A DNA stretch of 64,000 nt from Metabacillus litoralis (GTDB lineage: Bacteria > Bacillota > Bacilli > Bacillales > Bacillaceae): assembly GCF_020524045.1 (NCBI RefSeq), contig NZ_JAIVKL010000002.1, positions 496,001-560,000 on the forward strand, written 5' to 3'. Below the pieces are notes generated by a model. That model saw only the letters and a program-made list of their open reading frames with translations, was not told the origin of the DNA and ran no database searches. Below, one piece after another: positions 38,920 through 48,976 of the stretch (the stretch's first letter is position 1; every line of letters starts with the position of its first letter). The position numbers and the translations under genes are program-made.

Positions 38920-40062
38920 TTACTTCACACCAGATACAGCGAAAAATAGATTTTTAAACAATTCCCAAAATGAACCTTTTGGCTTTTCAACGTTTCCATT
39001 ATCAAAATAGATGGGAATTTCCGCAATTTTTCTTTCGTCTAATTTAACTTGTAATTCTCCAACTACATTTGGTACTTTGTCTTCCCTTTTCCACTCTTCA
39101 CTTGGTTTTTGTAACTTTAAACCAATGTTCACTTTCTCCTGTTCTTCTTTTGTTAAAGGATACGTAACATTTCTTTCGATAAAAACCTTATTTTTATAAA
39201 ACTCATTGTCTATTCCTTTAAGCGTACCTTCATTCTTCAACTTTACTAACTCAAAATGGCTATATGCATAGTTGTGAAGATTCATATGATCCTTCCAATC
39301 ATCAGGATCATTTAAAGTGACAACAATTGTGTCAAAGCCATCTTTTGATGCAGTTGATACTAACGTTCTTTTTGCTCGAACAGTATATCCTGTTTTCCCC
39401 CCAGTGCTGTATTCATAAAGTTGTGTTAATAATTTATTTTTGTTATGCCATACTCTGTCCCATTTTTCATTAGGGTTTGGCGCACGATGTGTTTCAGTAC
39501 CTGATATTTTTTGATAAGTTTCATTTTTCATTGCATATTGAGTTAAAATCGCCATGTCGTAGGCAGTTGAAAAATGGTTTTCATGATCATCAAGTCCATG
39601 TGGATTAGCAAACACAGTATTTGTCATACCTATCTCTTCTGCTTTTTGGTTCATCATGACAACAAATCCTTCAAGACTTCCTCCAACATGCTCAGCAATT
39701 GCTACTGCCGCGTCATTTCCAGAACGAAGCATTAATCCGTAAACTAAATCCTCTAATTTAATTTTTTCACCTTTTTGAAGATATATAGCCGATCCTTCAG
39801 CTTTAAGTACTCGATCACTCACTGTGACCATTTCATCTAGTTTTCCAGATTCAATAGCTAAGATCGCTGTCATTATCTTTGTGATACTTGCAATTCTCAT
39901 TTTTTTGTGAGCATCTTTTTCATACAATACTCTACCAGATTCTTGATCTATTAAAATGGCAGTTTGTGCACTTACGCCAATAGCTGAAGTCTGGTGTGGG
40001 AGTAAAGTAATAAGAAATAAAATGATCAATACCCCTGTTGTCATTTTCTTTATTTGCAACAT
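38920..40062 (-). CDS. dacB: Sporulation D-alanyl-D-alanine carboxypeptidase DacB (PBP5*)
   Basis: Class A low-molecular-weight PBP that trims cross-links in spore cortex. A signal peptide (1-27) is followed by the catalytic Ser59-x-x-Lys62 (ASITKIM), SGN (RSGNDAAV) and KTG (GGKTGYTV) motifs. A C-terminal PBP5-like domain and an amphipathic tail close it. Placement with spmAB separates it from DacA and from DacF at 57309. GGGGACG precedes ATG 40062. Confidence 0.94.
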   Translation of the reverse strand: MLQIKKMTTGVLIILFLITLLPHQTSAIGVSAQTAILIDQESGRVLYEKDAHKKMRIASITKIMTAILAIESGKLDEMVTVSDRVLKAEGSAIYLQKGEKIKLEDLVYGLMLRSGNDAAVAIAEHVGGSLEGFVVMMNQKAEEIGMTNTVFANPHGLDDHENHFSTAYDMAILTQYAMKNETYQKISGTETHRAPNPNEKWDRVWHNKNKLLTQLYEYSTGGKTGYTVRAKRTLVSTASKDGFDTIVVTLNDPDDWKDHMNLHNYAYSHFELVKLKNEGTLKGIDNEFYKNKVFIERNVTYPLTKEEQEKVNIGLKLQKPSEEWKREDKVPNVVGELQVKLDERKIAEIPIYFDNGNVEKPKGSFWELFKNLFFAVSGVK

Positions 40063-40200
40063 AATGCATCCACGTCCCCTTACTTGTTTTGTACAAGTTT
40101 ATGCAGGTGGACAAAGCTTATGATAAAAAATTCAATTTACAACTAAGGTTTCAATTCTTCCTTTTGACTAGAAACTGATCGTCAATTAATTCACCAATAT

Positions 40201-40257
40201 AAAAAAGCCTGATAGTATCAATTGATTTTAGTGTGAAAATCAATGTTTTATCAGGCT
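40201..40257 (-). terminator. scpAB terminator beyond the repeat
   Basis: AGCCTGATA pairs with TATCAGGCT; an inner ATTGATTTTCA hairpin extends the stem. A TTTTTT run follows on the minus strand. Confidence 0.8.
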
Positions 40258-40283
40258 AAGGTTTGTTCATTAAGTTTTATTAT

Positions 40284-40442
40284 GGCTGTTTTCGCAAATT
40301 TTGTTGCTTTTATATCCCCTAAGCAATCAGCACTGTATTAAGTCTAGTGACATCTTTTCTTCTTAGAATAGTACCCTAGTGGGAAAACACTGTTTTTATT
40401 TCATATTTTGGTTACATAGCAACAATCGTTCAGAAAAGAGCC
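40284..40442 (+). mobile_element. Family A MITE-like element, copy 3 (159 bp)
   Basis: Starts GGCTGTTTTCGCAAATTTTG and ends AATCGTTCAGAAAAGAGCC; the ends are imperfect inverted repeats. The direct repeat TTTATTAT flanks both sides exactly (40276-40283 and 40443-40450). The right copy overlaps the scpB stop region, so insertion was at the very end of scpB. Confidence 0.88.
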
Positions 40443-40446
40443 TTTA

Positions 40447-41040
40447 TTATAGATCTTCTAATGTTTCATTAAACTTCTCGAAAAACAAATCAGCTTCTTC
40501 TTGTTCAAAATCATCATCTGTTTTCTCCGGAAGCGGCGGTAACTCTTTAATTGATTTCAGGCCAAAATATTCAAGAAACTCTCTTGTTGTTCCATATAAA
40601 ATCGCACGACCTGTACCTTCCGCTCTTCCAACCTCTTTGATCAAGATTTTTGATACGAGAGTTTGAATTGGTCTTTCTGTTTTCACTCCACGTACTTCCT
40701 CAATTTCTACTCTTGTAATCGGTTGTCTATATGCAACAATCGCTAATGTTTCAAGCGCAGCTTGTGACAATGAGCTGTTTACTGGAGATTCCACTAATTT
40801 TTTCAAATAAGAAGCATGGATTTTTTTAGTAGTAAGTTGATAATGTCCTGCCACTTCTACTAATTCAATTCCTCGTTTTTTTTCTTTATAGCTCGAAGAA
40901 AGCTCTCCTAAAATGTCCATGACCTCTTGCTCTTCTAACTCTAATACTGTAACTAACTGCTTAAGAGAAAGCCCCTCATCTCCTGAAGCAAATAAAAGAG
41001 CCTCGACAATTGAATTCCACTCAATAACTCCTAAGGACAT
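40447..41040 (-). CDS. scpB: Segregation and condensation protein ScpB
   Basis: Kleisin-associated winged-helix subunit of the Smc-ScpAB condensin complex. The 197 residues have two winged-helix domains ([16 protein letters not shown] near the start, [20 protein letters not shown] in the middle) and an acidic tail. ATG 41040 matches the family length; an in-frame GTG at 41052 is the alternative. The last codons lie within the target duplication of the repeat downstream, so the C-terminal residues may be altered. Confidence 0.92.
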   Translation of the reverse strand: MSLGVIEWNSIVEALLFASGDEGLSLKQLVTVLELEEQEVMDILGELSSSYKEKKRGIELVEVAGHYQLTTKKIHASYLKKLVESPVNSSLSQAALETLAIVAYRQPITRVEIEEVRGVKTERPIQTLVSKILIKEVGRAEGTGRAILYGTTREFLEYFGLKSIKELPPLPEKTDDDFEQEEADLFFEKFNETLEDL

Positions 41041-41044
41041 GATA

Positions 41045-41788
41045 CTACTCACTCCCCATTATAAAAATGTCTGCAAAATTATTTTCTTGTTCAATCAATA
41101 TTGAATGTGTTTTCATTAATTCTAATATTGCCAAAAATGTAACAACTAAATGATCTTTATTATTTGATGTAAATAAGTCGGTGAATTTACGTCTACCTGG
41201 ATTTGTTTTAAGGTCCATTAATATTTCTTCCATTCTTTTTTCAATCGGTATTTCTTGTCTTGAGATTGTCGTTTGAACTGGTTTTTGAATTTTTTTCCTG
41301 CGAAGCATTTTTTGAAAAGCACCTAACATATCATAAATTGATACATTTAAGGACTCCATATGATTCGTTGATTCAATTGCATATTCACTCAGATCACTAG
41401 GAGCCTTTGTATAAACCTGTAAACGATCTTCTTCAAGAGTTCGTAAATCTTCTGCTGCTTCCTTATATTTACGATACTCAATAAGTCGCTGCATTAACTC
41501 TTCACGAGGATCTTCTTCAGGTTCATCACCGAATTCTTCATCAAACAATTCTTCCTCTTGCTTCGGTAATAACATTCTACTTTTAATAGAAAGCAAAGTA
41601 GCTGCCATCACTAAATATTCTGACGCTATATCAAGATGCATCTCCTGCATTGTGTGAATATATAACATGTATTGCTCCGTAATTTCCGATACAGGTATAT
41701 CATATATATCAATTTCCAAACGATTAATTAAATGTAATAAAAGATCCAAAGGTCCTTCAAACGCATCAATTTTCACATGATATTGCAA
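41045..41788 (-). CDS. scpA: Segregation and condensation protein ScpA
   Basis: Kleisin that bridges Smc heads in bacterial condensin. The N-terminal Smc-neck-binding region ([19 protein letters not shown]) and a C-terminal winged helix (about 185-240, RRKFTDLF...[12 protein letters not shown]) flank an acidic central helix. Length of 247 is normal. It is the first gene of the scpAB operon. Confidence 0.95.
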   Translation of the reverse strand: MQYHVKIDAFEGPLDLLLHLINRLEIDIYDIPVSEITEQYMLYIHTMQEMHLDIASEYLVMAATLLSIKSRMLLPKQEEELFDEEFGDEPEEDPREELMQRLIEYRKYKEAAEDLRTLEEDRLQVYTKAPSDLSEYAIESTNHMESLNVSIYDMLGAFQKMLRRKKIQKPVQTTISRQEIPIEKRMEEILMDLKTNPGRRKFTDLFTSNNKDHLVVTFLAILELMKTHSILIEQENNFADIFIMGSE

Positions 41789-42275
41789 TATTTATCCCAC
41801 CATTCTTACAACTAGCCAACATATAGTATAGAATAAATTTTCAACATGTCCAATATTTATTTATAAACAAGTCTCAGTAACCTGCCAATTTTCTTATGCT
41901 AGCCTGAAGATAAGTTTGTTAATGGTCCTTTTAACTTTAGTCAATAAAGTTGCCAAAATATAATCCGTGAGACCCTAATTATGAGGCTAAGTACTTCAAC
42001 CAAAGGAAGAGCTAAAAGATATGTTCGCAAATAGTTTGTTTATGGAAAATCCCTTAAAAGTTAGCTCATTTTATAATTTTTTCAGTTAAGAAATATTTAT
42101 CACCACCTAAGATTTATCATAGATTAGACATTATTCGACACCCTCTAATTTTTCTTAAGGTATGACAAAAAATTTCTTCAACAAAATTGATGAATCTAGA
42201 CATCAGCCTATACCACTCAGCGTTTTGCTCATATATTATAAATTGTAATAGCTAAACATTAAGGAGGAATTCATC
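41789..42275. other. Divergent intergenic region scpA / YjcZ micropeptide
   Basis: About 487 AT-rich bases. Apart from the SigK-type promoter near its right end I see no gene, RNA element or copy of the repeat families. Confidence 0.5.
42212..42238 (+). promoter_or_regulatory. SigK-type promoter for the YjcZ micropeptide
   Basis: AC at 42212-42213, 16 bases, then CATATATTA at 42230-42238, fitting the mother-cell SigK consensus AC-N16/17-CATAnnnTA. It lies 38 bases before ATG 42276. Confidence 0.5.
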
Positions 42276-42368
42276 ATGGGTGAAGCAGGATATAATTATG
42301 GAGCAGGATTTGCGTTAATCGTTGTATTGTTTATTTTATTAATAATCGTTGGCGCTGCTTGGTTATAG
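42276..42368 (+). CDS. YjcZ family sporulation micropeptide
   Basis: A 30-residue protein: a short Gly/Tyr-rich start (MGEAGYNYGAG) and one hydrophobic helix (FALIVVLFILLIIVGAAWL). This is the YjcZ signature, shared by tiny spore-associated membrane peptides of Bacillus. A perfect AAGGAGG site lies eight bases before the ATG, and a strong terminator follows, so it is a monocistronic unit. Too short for most gene finders. Confidence 0.9.
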   Translation: MGEAGYNYGAGFALIVVLFILLIIVGAAWL

Positions 42369-42377
42369 TAATTAATT

Positions 42378-42406
42378 AAAGCTGCTGAACTATCAGCAGC
42401 TTTTTT
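42378..42406 (+). terminator. Terminator of the YjcZ micropeptide
   Basis: AAAGCTGCTGA pairs with TCAGCAGCTTT, followed by TTTTTT. Confidence 0.9.
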
Positions 42407-42483
42407 CAATACATATTAACATCAAAAAATTGTTTCAATATATGATACACTTATTCAAAAATGGATTTTAAGGAGGAATTCCT

Positions 42484-43011
42484 ATAAATACGTATGATTC
42501 GGCATATATCGATTATCTCATTTACTTTCATTGTGAACGAGATTATTTTGAATGTCATGAGGTTCTCGAAGAGCATTGGAAAAAAGATCCACCCAGAGCA
42601 CGGAAAAACTATTGGGTCGGACTCATACAGGTTGCAGTAGGGCTTTACCATCAAAGAAGAAACAACTTTTCAGGAGCTAATCGAATGATTTCTAATTCAA
42701 TCCACCTACTTGAAAGTGAAGAGAAAATGCTTAAAAACTTAGGTTTAGACAGTGAAAAGTTAATTAAGCTATTAAAACAAAGACAAAAGGAAATCATGGA
42801 TTATAAACCTTATCATAGTTTTAATTTACCTATTCTTGATAAGCAGTTAGAAACATTATGTTTAGATCGGTGTTATAAAGAAAACCTTATTTGGGGGAAG
42901 CAGAGCGACTTAAATAATGAGTATTTAATACACAAACATACAAAACGAGATAGATCTGAGGTTATATCCGAACGAGAGGTTCAGCTAAAAAAACGAAGCT
43001 TTAAGAAATAA
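42484..43011 (+). CDS. ypuF: DUF309 family protein YpuF, apparent ATA start codon
   Basis: The conserved DUF309 N-terminus (AYIDYLIYFHCERDYFECHE, then VLEEHWKK) is encoded in frame from 42484. No ATG, GTG or TTG occurs between the in-frame stop at 42469 and ATG 42685, which would delete the conserved domain. AAGGAGG at 42470-42476 lies seven bases before ATA 42484, exactly where the family's Met should be. The product from there is 175 residues. It may use AUA inefficiently, be a start-loss mutant, or contain a sequence error. Function of the family is unknown. Confidence 0.75.
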   Translation: MNTYDSAYIDYLIYFHCERDYFECHEVLEEHWKKDPPRARKNYWVGLIQVAVGLYHQRRNNFSGANRMISNSIHLLESEEKMLKNLGLDSEKLIKLLKQRQKEIMDYKPYHSFNLPILDKQLETLCLDRCYKENLIWGKQSDLNNEYLIHKHTKRDRSEVISEREVQLKKRSFKK

Positions 43012-43027
43012 AGGTATTCATCACATT

Positions 43028-43063
43028 AAAAACAAGCCATAAATCATTTTATGGCTTGTTTTT
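43028..43063. terminator. Bidirectional terminator ypuF / ribT
   Basis: AAAAACAAGCCATAAA pairs perfectly with TTTATGGCTTGTTTTT. It serves the convergent ypuF (plus) and ribT (minus). Confidence 0.92.
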
Positions 43064-43065
43064 AA

Positions 43066-43443
<378 letters not shown>

Positions 43444-43697
43444 TCATTAACGAAATAGCTCCCTTTTCCTGGAAGAAAAACATTCCCCAGAAAAATGCAA
43501 CTTGTGATAAGTAAAATTCCTTATGTTCTACATGTTGAAATGATACAAATCGGTTTTTGACTGACGGTTATTACTTGCCATTTACCATAATTTTAAATAG
43601 ATATAGCTAAAAATGTAATTGTGTATTTGCTAATTATAAAGTTCTTCTCAAGATATTATATACAGATTTCTATCTTTTTTAAACACTTTTACGTAAA

Positions 43698-44162
43698 TTA
43701 CTCAAAAGAGTTAAGTAAATTAGCCATTTCAATAGCTGTTACAGCTGCTTCATAACCTTTATTACCTGCTTTTGTTCCTGCTCTTTCCACTGCTTGCTCA
43801 ATTGTTTCTGTTGTTAAAACACCAAAGATAACTGGCACACCTGTTGTTAAAGATGCTTGTGATACACCTTTAGCTGCCTCGTTACATACATAATCATAGT
43901 GAGTTGTTGCACCACGAATAACAGTACCTAATGTAATGACTGCATCATATTTACCTGATTCCGCTAATTTTTTTGCAACTAATGGTAATTCAAAAGCCCC
44001 TGGAACCCATGCAATGGTTACATTTTCATTTTCAACCCCATGTCTTCTTAACCCATCTTCTGCTCCACCAAGAAGTTTAGATGTAATAAATTCATTAAAA
44101 CGAGCTACCACGATTGCAACTTTTAAACCACTACCAATTAAATGTCCTTCAAATGTTTTCAT
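43698..44162 (-). CDS. ribH: 6,7-dimethyl-8-ribityllumazine synthase
   Basis: Condenses the pyrimidine intermediate with 3,4-dihydroxy-2-butanone 4-phosphate. The 154 residues include [35 protein letters not shown] and [11 protein letters not shown], the active-site segments of the icosahedral lumazine synthase. The frame stays open upstream into a repeat, so ATG 44162 with TGGAGG is the true start. A family A element separates it from ribBA. Confidence 0.95.
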   Translation of the reverse strand: MKTFEGHLIGSGLKVAIVVARFNEFITSKLLGGAEDGLRRHGVENENVTIAWVPGAFELPLVAKKLAESGKYDAVITLGTVIRGATTHYDYVCNEAAKGVSQASLTTGVPVIFGVLTTETIEQAVERAGTKAGNKGYEAAVTAIEMANLLNSFE

Positions 44163-44191
44163 ATTAATTCCTCCATATTTGTTTTTTAAAA

Positions 44192-44352
44192 GGCTATTTT
44201 CGTAAACTTTGTTGCTTTTAGTCATATTAAGAAAACAGCACTATATAAAGTCTAGTGGCATCTTTTCTTCTTAGAATAGTACTTATATATAATAAAAACA
44301 TTGTTACTAACAGGAAATTAGGTTAATTAGCAACATTCTTTCAGAAAAGAGC
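44192..44352 (+). mobile_element. Family A MITE-like element, copy 4, inside the rib operon (161 bp)
   Basis: Starts GGCTATTTTCGTAAACTTTG and ends ACATTCTTTCAGAAAAGAGC. It is flanked by the direct repeat TTTTTTAAAA (44182-44191 and 44353-44362). It sits between ribBA and ribH, genes that normally lie a few bases apart, so it must be transcribed as part of the operon. The inverted ends could form an mRNA hairpin. Confidence 0.88.
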
Positions 44353-44356
44353 TTTT

Positions 44357-45550
44357 TTAAAAGTGTAAAAAATGACCTAGCTTTTCATACTTTGTACGAA
44401 GATATTGTTTATTTTCTTCTCTTTCAGGCATCTGAATTGGTATACGATCAACTATCGTTAATCCATATCCTTCTAGCCCAGCAATCTTACGAGGATTGTT
44501 AGTTAATAATTTCATTTTTTGTATACCTAAATCTTTAATAATTTGAGCACCTATGCCATAATCTCTTAAATCAGGAGCAAAGCCTAATTTTTCATTTGCA
44601 GCGACTGTATCGTATCCTTCTTCCTGAAGCTTATATGCCTTCATCTTGTTAAGAAGACCAATCCCACGACCTTCCTGACGCATATAAAGCAGAACACCTT
44701 TACCGGCTTTGTCAATCTGTGTGAGTGCAGCATGTAGCTGAGGGCCACAATCACATCGGTAAGAACCGAATACATCACCTGTTAAACATTCAGAATGAAC
44801 TCTTACAATCACATCTTCACTTGAATCTATATCACCTTTAACAAAAGCAACGTGTTCTTTCTCATCTAACGTATTCGAATAACCAATCGCTTTAAAAGAA
44901 CCAAATTCTGTTGGAAGATCTATTTCTACTTCGCGTTTCACTAACTTTTCTGTTCTGTTTCGATATTTAATTAAGTCTTTAATTGTAATAATTTTTAAAT
45001 TGAGCTCTTCAGAAAGAATTAATAAATCTGGTACTCTTGCCATTGTTCCATCTTCTTTAATAATTTCACATATAACACCACCAGGTTTACCACCACTTAA
45101 AAGAGATAAATCTACTGCAGCTTCTGTATGACCGGCGCGTCTTAACACACCACCAGTTTTTGCAATAAGCGGAAAAGTATGACCTGGTCGCTTAAAGTCG
45201 GCTGACTTTACATCTTCTGATAAAAGTGCTTTAACAGTATCAGCACGCTCAAATGCACTTATCCCAGTTGTGTTTGTTTTATAATCTACACTGACTGTAA
45301 AAGCTGTTCCATGTGGATCTGTATTTTGTGTTACCATTGGTGTCAAATCTAATTTCTTAGCTTGGTCTTCTGTAATGGGAACACAAACTAGACCTCTACC
45401 GTGTTTTATCATAAAGTTGATTGTTTCAGGTGTTACGCGATCAGCCAACGAAACAAAATCTCCTTCATTTTCACGATCTTCATCATCCACAACTATGACA
45501 ACTTTACCTTCTTTTAAGTCTGCTATTGCTTCGTCTATTGTGTGAAACAT
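44357..45550 (-). CDS. ribBA: Bifunctional DHBP synthase / GTP cyclohydrolase II
   Basis: The N-terminal half (1 to about 200) is 3,4-dihydroxy-2-butanone 4-phosphate synthase ([32 protein letters not shown]). The C-terminal half is GTP cyclohydrolase II, with zinc cysteines in [14 protein letters not shown] and the catalytic [10 protein letters not shown]. Together they supply both precursors of lumazine. ATG 45550, with GGGGG, gives 397 residues. Last codons lie beside the repeat duplication. Confidence 0.96.
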   Translation of the reverse strand: MFHTIDEAIADLKEGKVVIVVDDEDRENEGDFVSLADRVTPETINFMIKHGRGLVCVPITEDQAKKLDLTPMVTQNTDPHGTAFTVSVDYKTNTTGISAFERADTVKALLSEDVKSADFKRPGHTFPLIAKTGGVLRRAGHTEAAVDLSLLSGGKPGGVICEIIKEDGTMARVPDLLILSEELNLKIITIKDLIKYRNRTEKLVKREVEIDLPTEFGSFKAIGYSNTLDEKEHVAFVKGDIDSSEDVIVRVHSECLTGDVFGSYRCDCGPQLHAALTQIDKAGKGVLLYMRQEGRGIGLLNKMKAYKLQEEGYDTVAANEKLGFAPDLRDYGIGAQIIKDLGIQKMKLLTNNPRKIAGLEGYGLTIVDRIPIQMPEREENKQYLRTKYEKLGHFLHF

Positions 45551-45586
45551 ATAAATACCCCCTATCAAATAAAAGCTTTAAAACAA

Positions 45587-46234
45587 TTAAGCATAACCAT
45601 TTTCTTCTAAAAATGATTTACTTAAAGAAGAATTTTTTGGAGTTATTTGTTGATTGACGAATTTCTTAATGTACTTACCAACCATATCACATTCGATATT
45701 AACAATGTCCCCAACATCCTTAGATCCTAAAATTGTTTCAGTTAAGGTATGTGGAATGATAGAGATTGATACTATTTCTTTGTCTAAACCAAAAATCGTT
45801 AAGCTTATGCCGTCTATTGTTATAGATCCTTTATGAATCAGTGTATCTGTTAGACTTTCAGCAATTTTCAAATCATAATACACCGCATTTGAGAATCGCT
45901 GCTTTTTAATAATTTGAGCGGTTCCATCAACATGACCTGACACAAAATGACCACCAAACCTACCATTGGCTGCCATTGCTCTTTCTAAGTTCACTTTTGA
46001 GCCTTGCTTTAATTGTGATAAAGATGTGCTTTTTACAGTTTCCGGCATAACGTCGACCGAAAAAGAACCTTCATTATATTCAGTTACTGTTAAACAAACT
46101 CCGTTCACAGCTATACTGTCACCTAGATTGATATCATGCATTATTTTTTTTGCTTCAATCGAGAACACTATTGCTTCTTTAGAGCTTTGAAGCTTTTTAA
46201 TTGATCCTATTTCTTCAATAATTCCTGTAAACAA
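45587..46234 (-). CDS. ribE: Riboflavin synthase alpha chain
   Basis: Dismutates two lumazine molecules to riboflavin. The 215 residues are two tandem lumazine-binding repeats (about 1-97 and 98-200), with the characteristic FTGIIEEIG start and GRFGGHFVSGHVDGTA linker. The start is TTG at 46234 with GAGGGA upstream. It is the first coding gene after the FMN riboswitch; ribD, which normally precedes it, is absent. Confidence 0.94.
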   Translation of the reverse strand: MFTGIIEEIGSIKKLQSSKEAIVFSIEAKKIMHDINLGDSIAVNGVCLTVTEYNEGSFSVDVMPETVKSTSLSQLKQGSKVNLERAMAANGRFGGHFVSGHVDGTAQIIKKQRFSNAVYYDLKIAESLTDTLIHKGSITIDGISLTIFGLDKEIVSISIIPHTLTETILGSKDVGDIVNIECDMVGKYIKKFVNQQITPKNSSLSKSFLEENGYA

Positions 46235-46740
46235 ATAAATCCCTCACTTTACAATGTGCTTTTCCTTTTAAATTCCTCCCTATATTAATTGTCATATTAT
46301 CGTTTACATGAAGTATTTTGGCCTATTCGTGGATTGCGATCTATTTTTCATTTCTCCACTTTATTCTACCTGATTAAGTAAAAGACATTCTTGTTGTAGT
46401 AAGTAAACTAAATAGATACCCGTGTAACAACGCATTGAGAAATTGTGACGACAAACCCAAGTCGATAGTTTGCAATCTTTCCTTCAAAAATAATTTATTT
46501 CTCTTGAAAAAATCCATAAATTCAACTAGGCAACCGACTTTTCTACAGAAATTACGTGCTAACGAGATGTCTATAAACTTATCCACAGATCAAGAATTTT
46601 ATTTTTTCCTAAACGATAAAAAGCCCAAAGTCTTAGACTTAGGGCTTTAATAGTTAAGTAATTGATATTTGAGTATGTCAAATAAGAGTATTAAATTTCC
46701 TTTTTAAAAAGAATTTAATACACCGCAAGAAAATTGCGCA
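46235..46740 (-). other. Long leader between FMN riboswitch and ribE, ribD missing
   Basis: About 500 bases where Bacillus riboflavin operons normally carry ribD (about 360 codons). The only frame is 70 codons (46374-46586, minus) and has no deaminase motif. A GGGAGGAATT site near 46271-46280 is followed by no start codon and may be a relic of a ribosome-binding site. The riboswitch terminator lies within this stretch. Confidence 0.7.
46618..46648 (-). terminator. Terminator downstream of the FMN aptamer
   Basis: AAAGCCCTAAGTCT pairs with AGACTTTGGGCTTT on the minus strand, followed by a short T-run. It lies about 90 bases after the aptamer and is probably the switch's attenuator. Confidence 0.75.
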
Positions 46741-46886
46741 ATTCTTCTCCCATCCAGACTATAACTGTCGGCCCTAGAATTTCACTAGATCCACCGCTAA
46801 CATGTTTGAAAGCGGGTCACGGACTTAGAAGTGTACAAAATACAACTCATCACCGCCGGTAGGGAATTTCACCCTGCCCCGAAGAA
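46741..46886 (-). ncRNA. FMN riboswitch (RFN element)
   Basis: Read on the minus strand it has the RFN conserved blocks in order: CTTCGGGGCAGGGTGAAATT, CCCTACCGGCGGTGA, AGTCCGTGACCCGC, GGTGGATCTAGTGAAATTCT, GGGCCGACAGTTATAGTCTG and GATGGGAGAAG. It binds FMN and turns off the riboflavin genes downstream. All six helices of the aptamer appear intact. Confidence 0.97.
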
Positions 46887-47258
46887 TGTAAAAACGAAAT
46901 ATGAAATTTTAAGTTAGTTGTTAACTGGACATGTGTACGATAACATTGTCGATTATCTTTCCAACAACTAGTTTCTACTGTCGAATTCATATCAATTAAA
47001 CAACAACTATAAATTTATTTTATCTGTATAATGAGCTTCTTGCAATATTTAAGATTTTTTTATGTCATATTTTTTAATTTAGCTCTTGTTTACATGGTTG
47101 TCGATATCCTTTACATTCAGTCGCTAACCTCCTGAGAATATTAATAAAGTTCAAAAAACAGCACGATATTCTACTCTCGGTACTACCTAGTTGAAACCTA
47201 GAAAATGAAAAATCATAAGAAAAGCTGCACCTATAATGTTCAGGTACAGCTTAAAAAC
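46887..47258. other. Region upstream of the riboswitch and ppiB terminator
   Basis: Contains the rib promoter, not precisely located, and the ppiB terminator. No coding frame is supported. Confidence 0.45.
47221..47253 (-). terminator. ppiB terminator
   Basis: AAGCTGTACCT pairs with AGGTGCAGCTT on the minus strand, followed by TTCTTATG. Confidence 0.75.
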
Positions 47259-47693
47259 TTATTCTTCTGTGATTTTTACTTCTTTCATCACATCATTTGG
47301 TTTAATGTTATAAATTGCTTCAAGATTATCTGTTACTTTCCCAAAAACTGTATGAACACCGTTTAAGTGTGGTTGTGGTTCGTGAACGATAAAGAATTGA
47401 CTACCACCTGTATCTTTACCCGCATGTGCCATTGATAGCGAGCCAGCTTCATGTTTATGAGGATTTCCTTGTGTTTCACACTTAATTGAGTAACCAGGTC
47501 CACCTGTTCCAGTGCCATTAGGACAACCGCCTTGTGCTACAAAACCAGGGATAACACGGTGGAAAGTTAAGCCATTGTAGAATCCTTCGTTTGCTAATTT
47601 CTCAAAGTTTGCTACAGTTCCAGGTGCTTCGTTTGGATATAACTCAATTCCAATTGTATCTCCATTTTCCATTGTAATTTGCGCTTTTTTCAT
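47259..47693 (-). CDS. ppiB: Peptidyl-prolyl cis-trans isomerase B (cyclophilin)
   Basis: Cytosolic cyclophilin-type foldase. The 144 residues hold the active-site [19 protein letters not shown] and HTVFGKV segments. The frame begins at 47741, but ATG 47693 with TTGGAGG upstream matches the family N-terminus. Divergent from ypuA. Confidence 0.95.
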   Translation of the reverse strand: MKKAQITMENGDTIGIELYPNEAPGTVANFEKLANEGFYNGLTFHRVIPGFVAQGGCPNGTGTGGPGYSIKCETQGNPHKHEAGSLSMAHAGKDTGGSQFFIVHEPQPHLNGVHTVFGKVTDNLEAIYNIKPNDVMKEVKITEE

Positions 47694-47925
47694 ATGTATG
47701 AAACCTCCAATAAGTATTATACGTCTAATAGACATGAACACCTATCTATTCTACTATAACTAAGATGCAAACACCAAATAGATCAACCTATAAAGTTTAA
47801 AAAGATTAGTAACTAATTTTCCTTTTTAACACTTCTTAACAAAAATAGGGTATTGACTATTAAGAAAAAGCTCTATAATAGATGTGATAGAATTTAAAGT
47901 GAAGTAAATCACGGAGGTCTTTAAT

Positions 47926-48813
47926 TTGAAAAAAACGATGATTACCATAATGGCTATATTTTTGTTATCTTTTCCAACTCTAAGCTTTGCTGATGCAGTT
48001 GTTGGAGACATGATAATCACACTTGGAGAAAATTTAACAGAACAGCAAAAGCAAACACTTTTAAAAGAAATGAATGCAACTGAGCAAGACCAAATTCTTA
48101 CGGTGTCTAACGAGGAAGAGCATCAATATTTAGGTGAATATATCCCAAAAGCTACAATTGGCACAAAAGCCATCTCTTCTACTAGTATTACTATTGAAAA
48201 AGCAGGGTCAGGACTTGAAGTCACTACTAAAAATATCAATTGGGTAACTGATGAAATGTATTTAAATGCACTTATGACCGCTGGAATTAAAGATGCTTCA
48301 ATCTATGTAACAGCACCTTTTGAAGTTTCGGGAACTGCAGCATTAACAGGTTTAATAAAAGCCTATGAAATTTCTTCAGATAAAGTGATTCCTGAAGATG
48401 TAAAACAAGTTGCAAATGAAGAGTTAGTCACAACAGCTAAGCTAGGTGATGAAGTAGGAGCAGAAAATGCCTCTGCACTCATGGCAAAAATTAAAGATGA
48501 AATTGCTAAAAATGGTGTACCTGAAACAGAGGCAGATCTTCGAACTCTTATTGAAAATGCAGCAAATGAGCTTGGTATCACATTATCAGAAGATGATATT
48601 AACAGCTTAATTAATCTTTTTAACAAGATGAAAGAACTTAACATTGATTGGAACCAAGTTGGACAGCAACTTGAACAAACAAAAGATAAAATTACAAACT
48701 TCTTAAATTCTGAAGAAGGTCAATCTTTTTTACAGCAAGTGAAAGAATTCTTTATTGCATTATGGGACGCAGTTATTTCGATTTTCACAAACAACAATGA
48801 ACAAAATGCATGA
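47926..48813 (+). CDS. ypuA: YpuA family DUF1002 secreted protein
   Basis: A 295-residue exported protein. A signal peptide (1-22, ending SFA) leads into a DUF1002 domain (about 25-270) with DAVVGDMIITLGENLTEQQ and ITAPFEVSGTAALTG-like segments. The function of the family is unknown. The start is TTG at 47926 with ACGGAGG upstream. Confidence 0.88.
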   Translation: MKKTMITIMAIFLLSFPTLSFADAVVGDMIITLGENLTEQQKQTLLKEMNATEQDQILTVSNEEEHQYLGEYIPKATIGTKAISSTSITIEKAGSGLEVTTKNINWVTDEMYLNALMTAGIKDASIYVTAPFEVSGTAALTGLIKAYEISSDKVIPEDVKQVANEELVTTAKLGDEVGAENASALMAKIKDEIAKNGVPETEADLRTLIENAANELGITLSEDDINSLINLFNKMKELNIDWNQVGQQLEQTKDKITNFLNSEEGQSFLQQVKEFFIALWDAVISIFTNNNEQNA

Positions 48814-48900
48814 AATAATGAGTATATGCACTTTTTCTTGATAAGTTAGTTATCCTTCCGTTCTTATTGCTCCAAAATACTAAGGGCGTGACCCACACTA

Positions 48901-48937
48901 AAAGCCGGTAGACATATGTTGTCTACCGGCTTTATTT
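48901..48937. terminator. Bidirectional terminator ypuA / lysA
   Basis: AAAGCCGGTAGACA pairs perfectly with TGTCTACCGGCTTT, with A and T runs on either side, between convergent genes. Confidence 0.9.
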
Positions 48938-48976
48938 AGAAAAAAAAGCAGAATAACCTAACCTTATTTAAATAAT

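Larger units (their letters stand above)
40063..40446. other. Intergenic region dacB/scpB
   Basis: Holds the scpAB terminator (40201-40257) and a family A element (40284-40442). The element begins just after the scpB stop, so scpAB mRNA reads through it before terminating. Confidence 0.6.

Noticed and set aside
41960-42060. Possible riboswitch upstream of the YjcZ unit (AATCCGTGAGACCC...GAGGCTAAG)
   Set aside because: Does not follow the conserved order of any riboswitch class I can recall, and no nearby gene would suit one.
44163-44225. Upstream extension of ribH by 21 codons
   Set aside because: The extension is encoded by the inserted repeat; ATG 44162 has the ribosome-binding site and the conserved N-terminus.
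46374-46586. 70-codon frame considered as a ribD remnant
   Set aside because: No HAE/PCxxxxxxPPC zinc-deaminase or reductase motif and no recognisable similarity to RibD.
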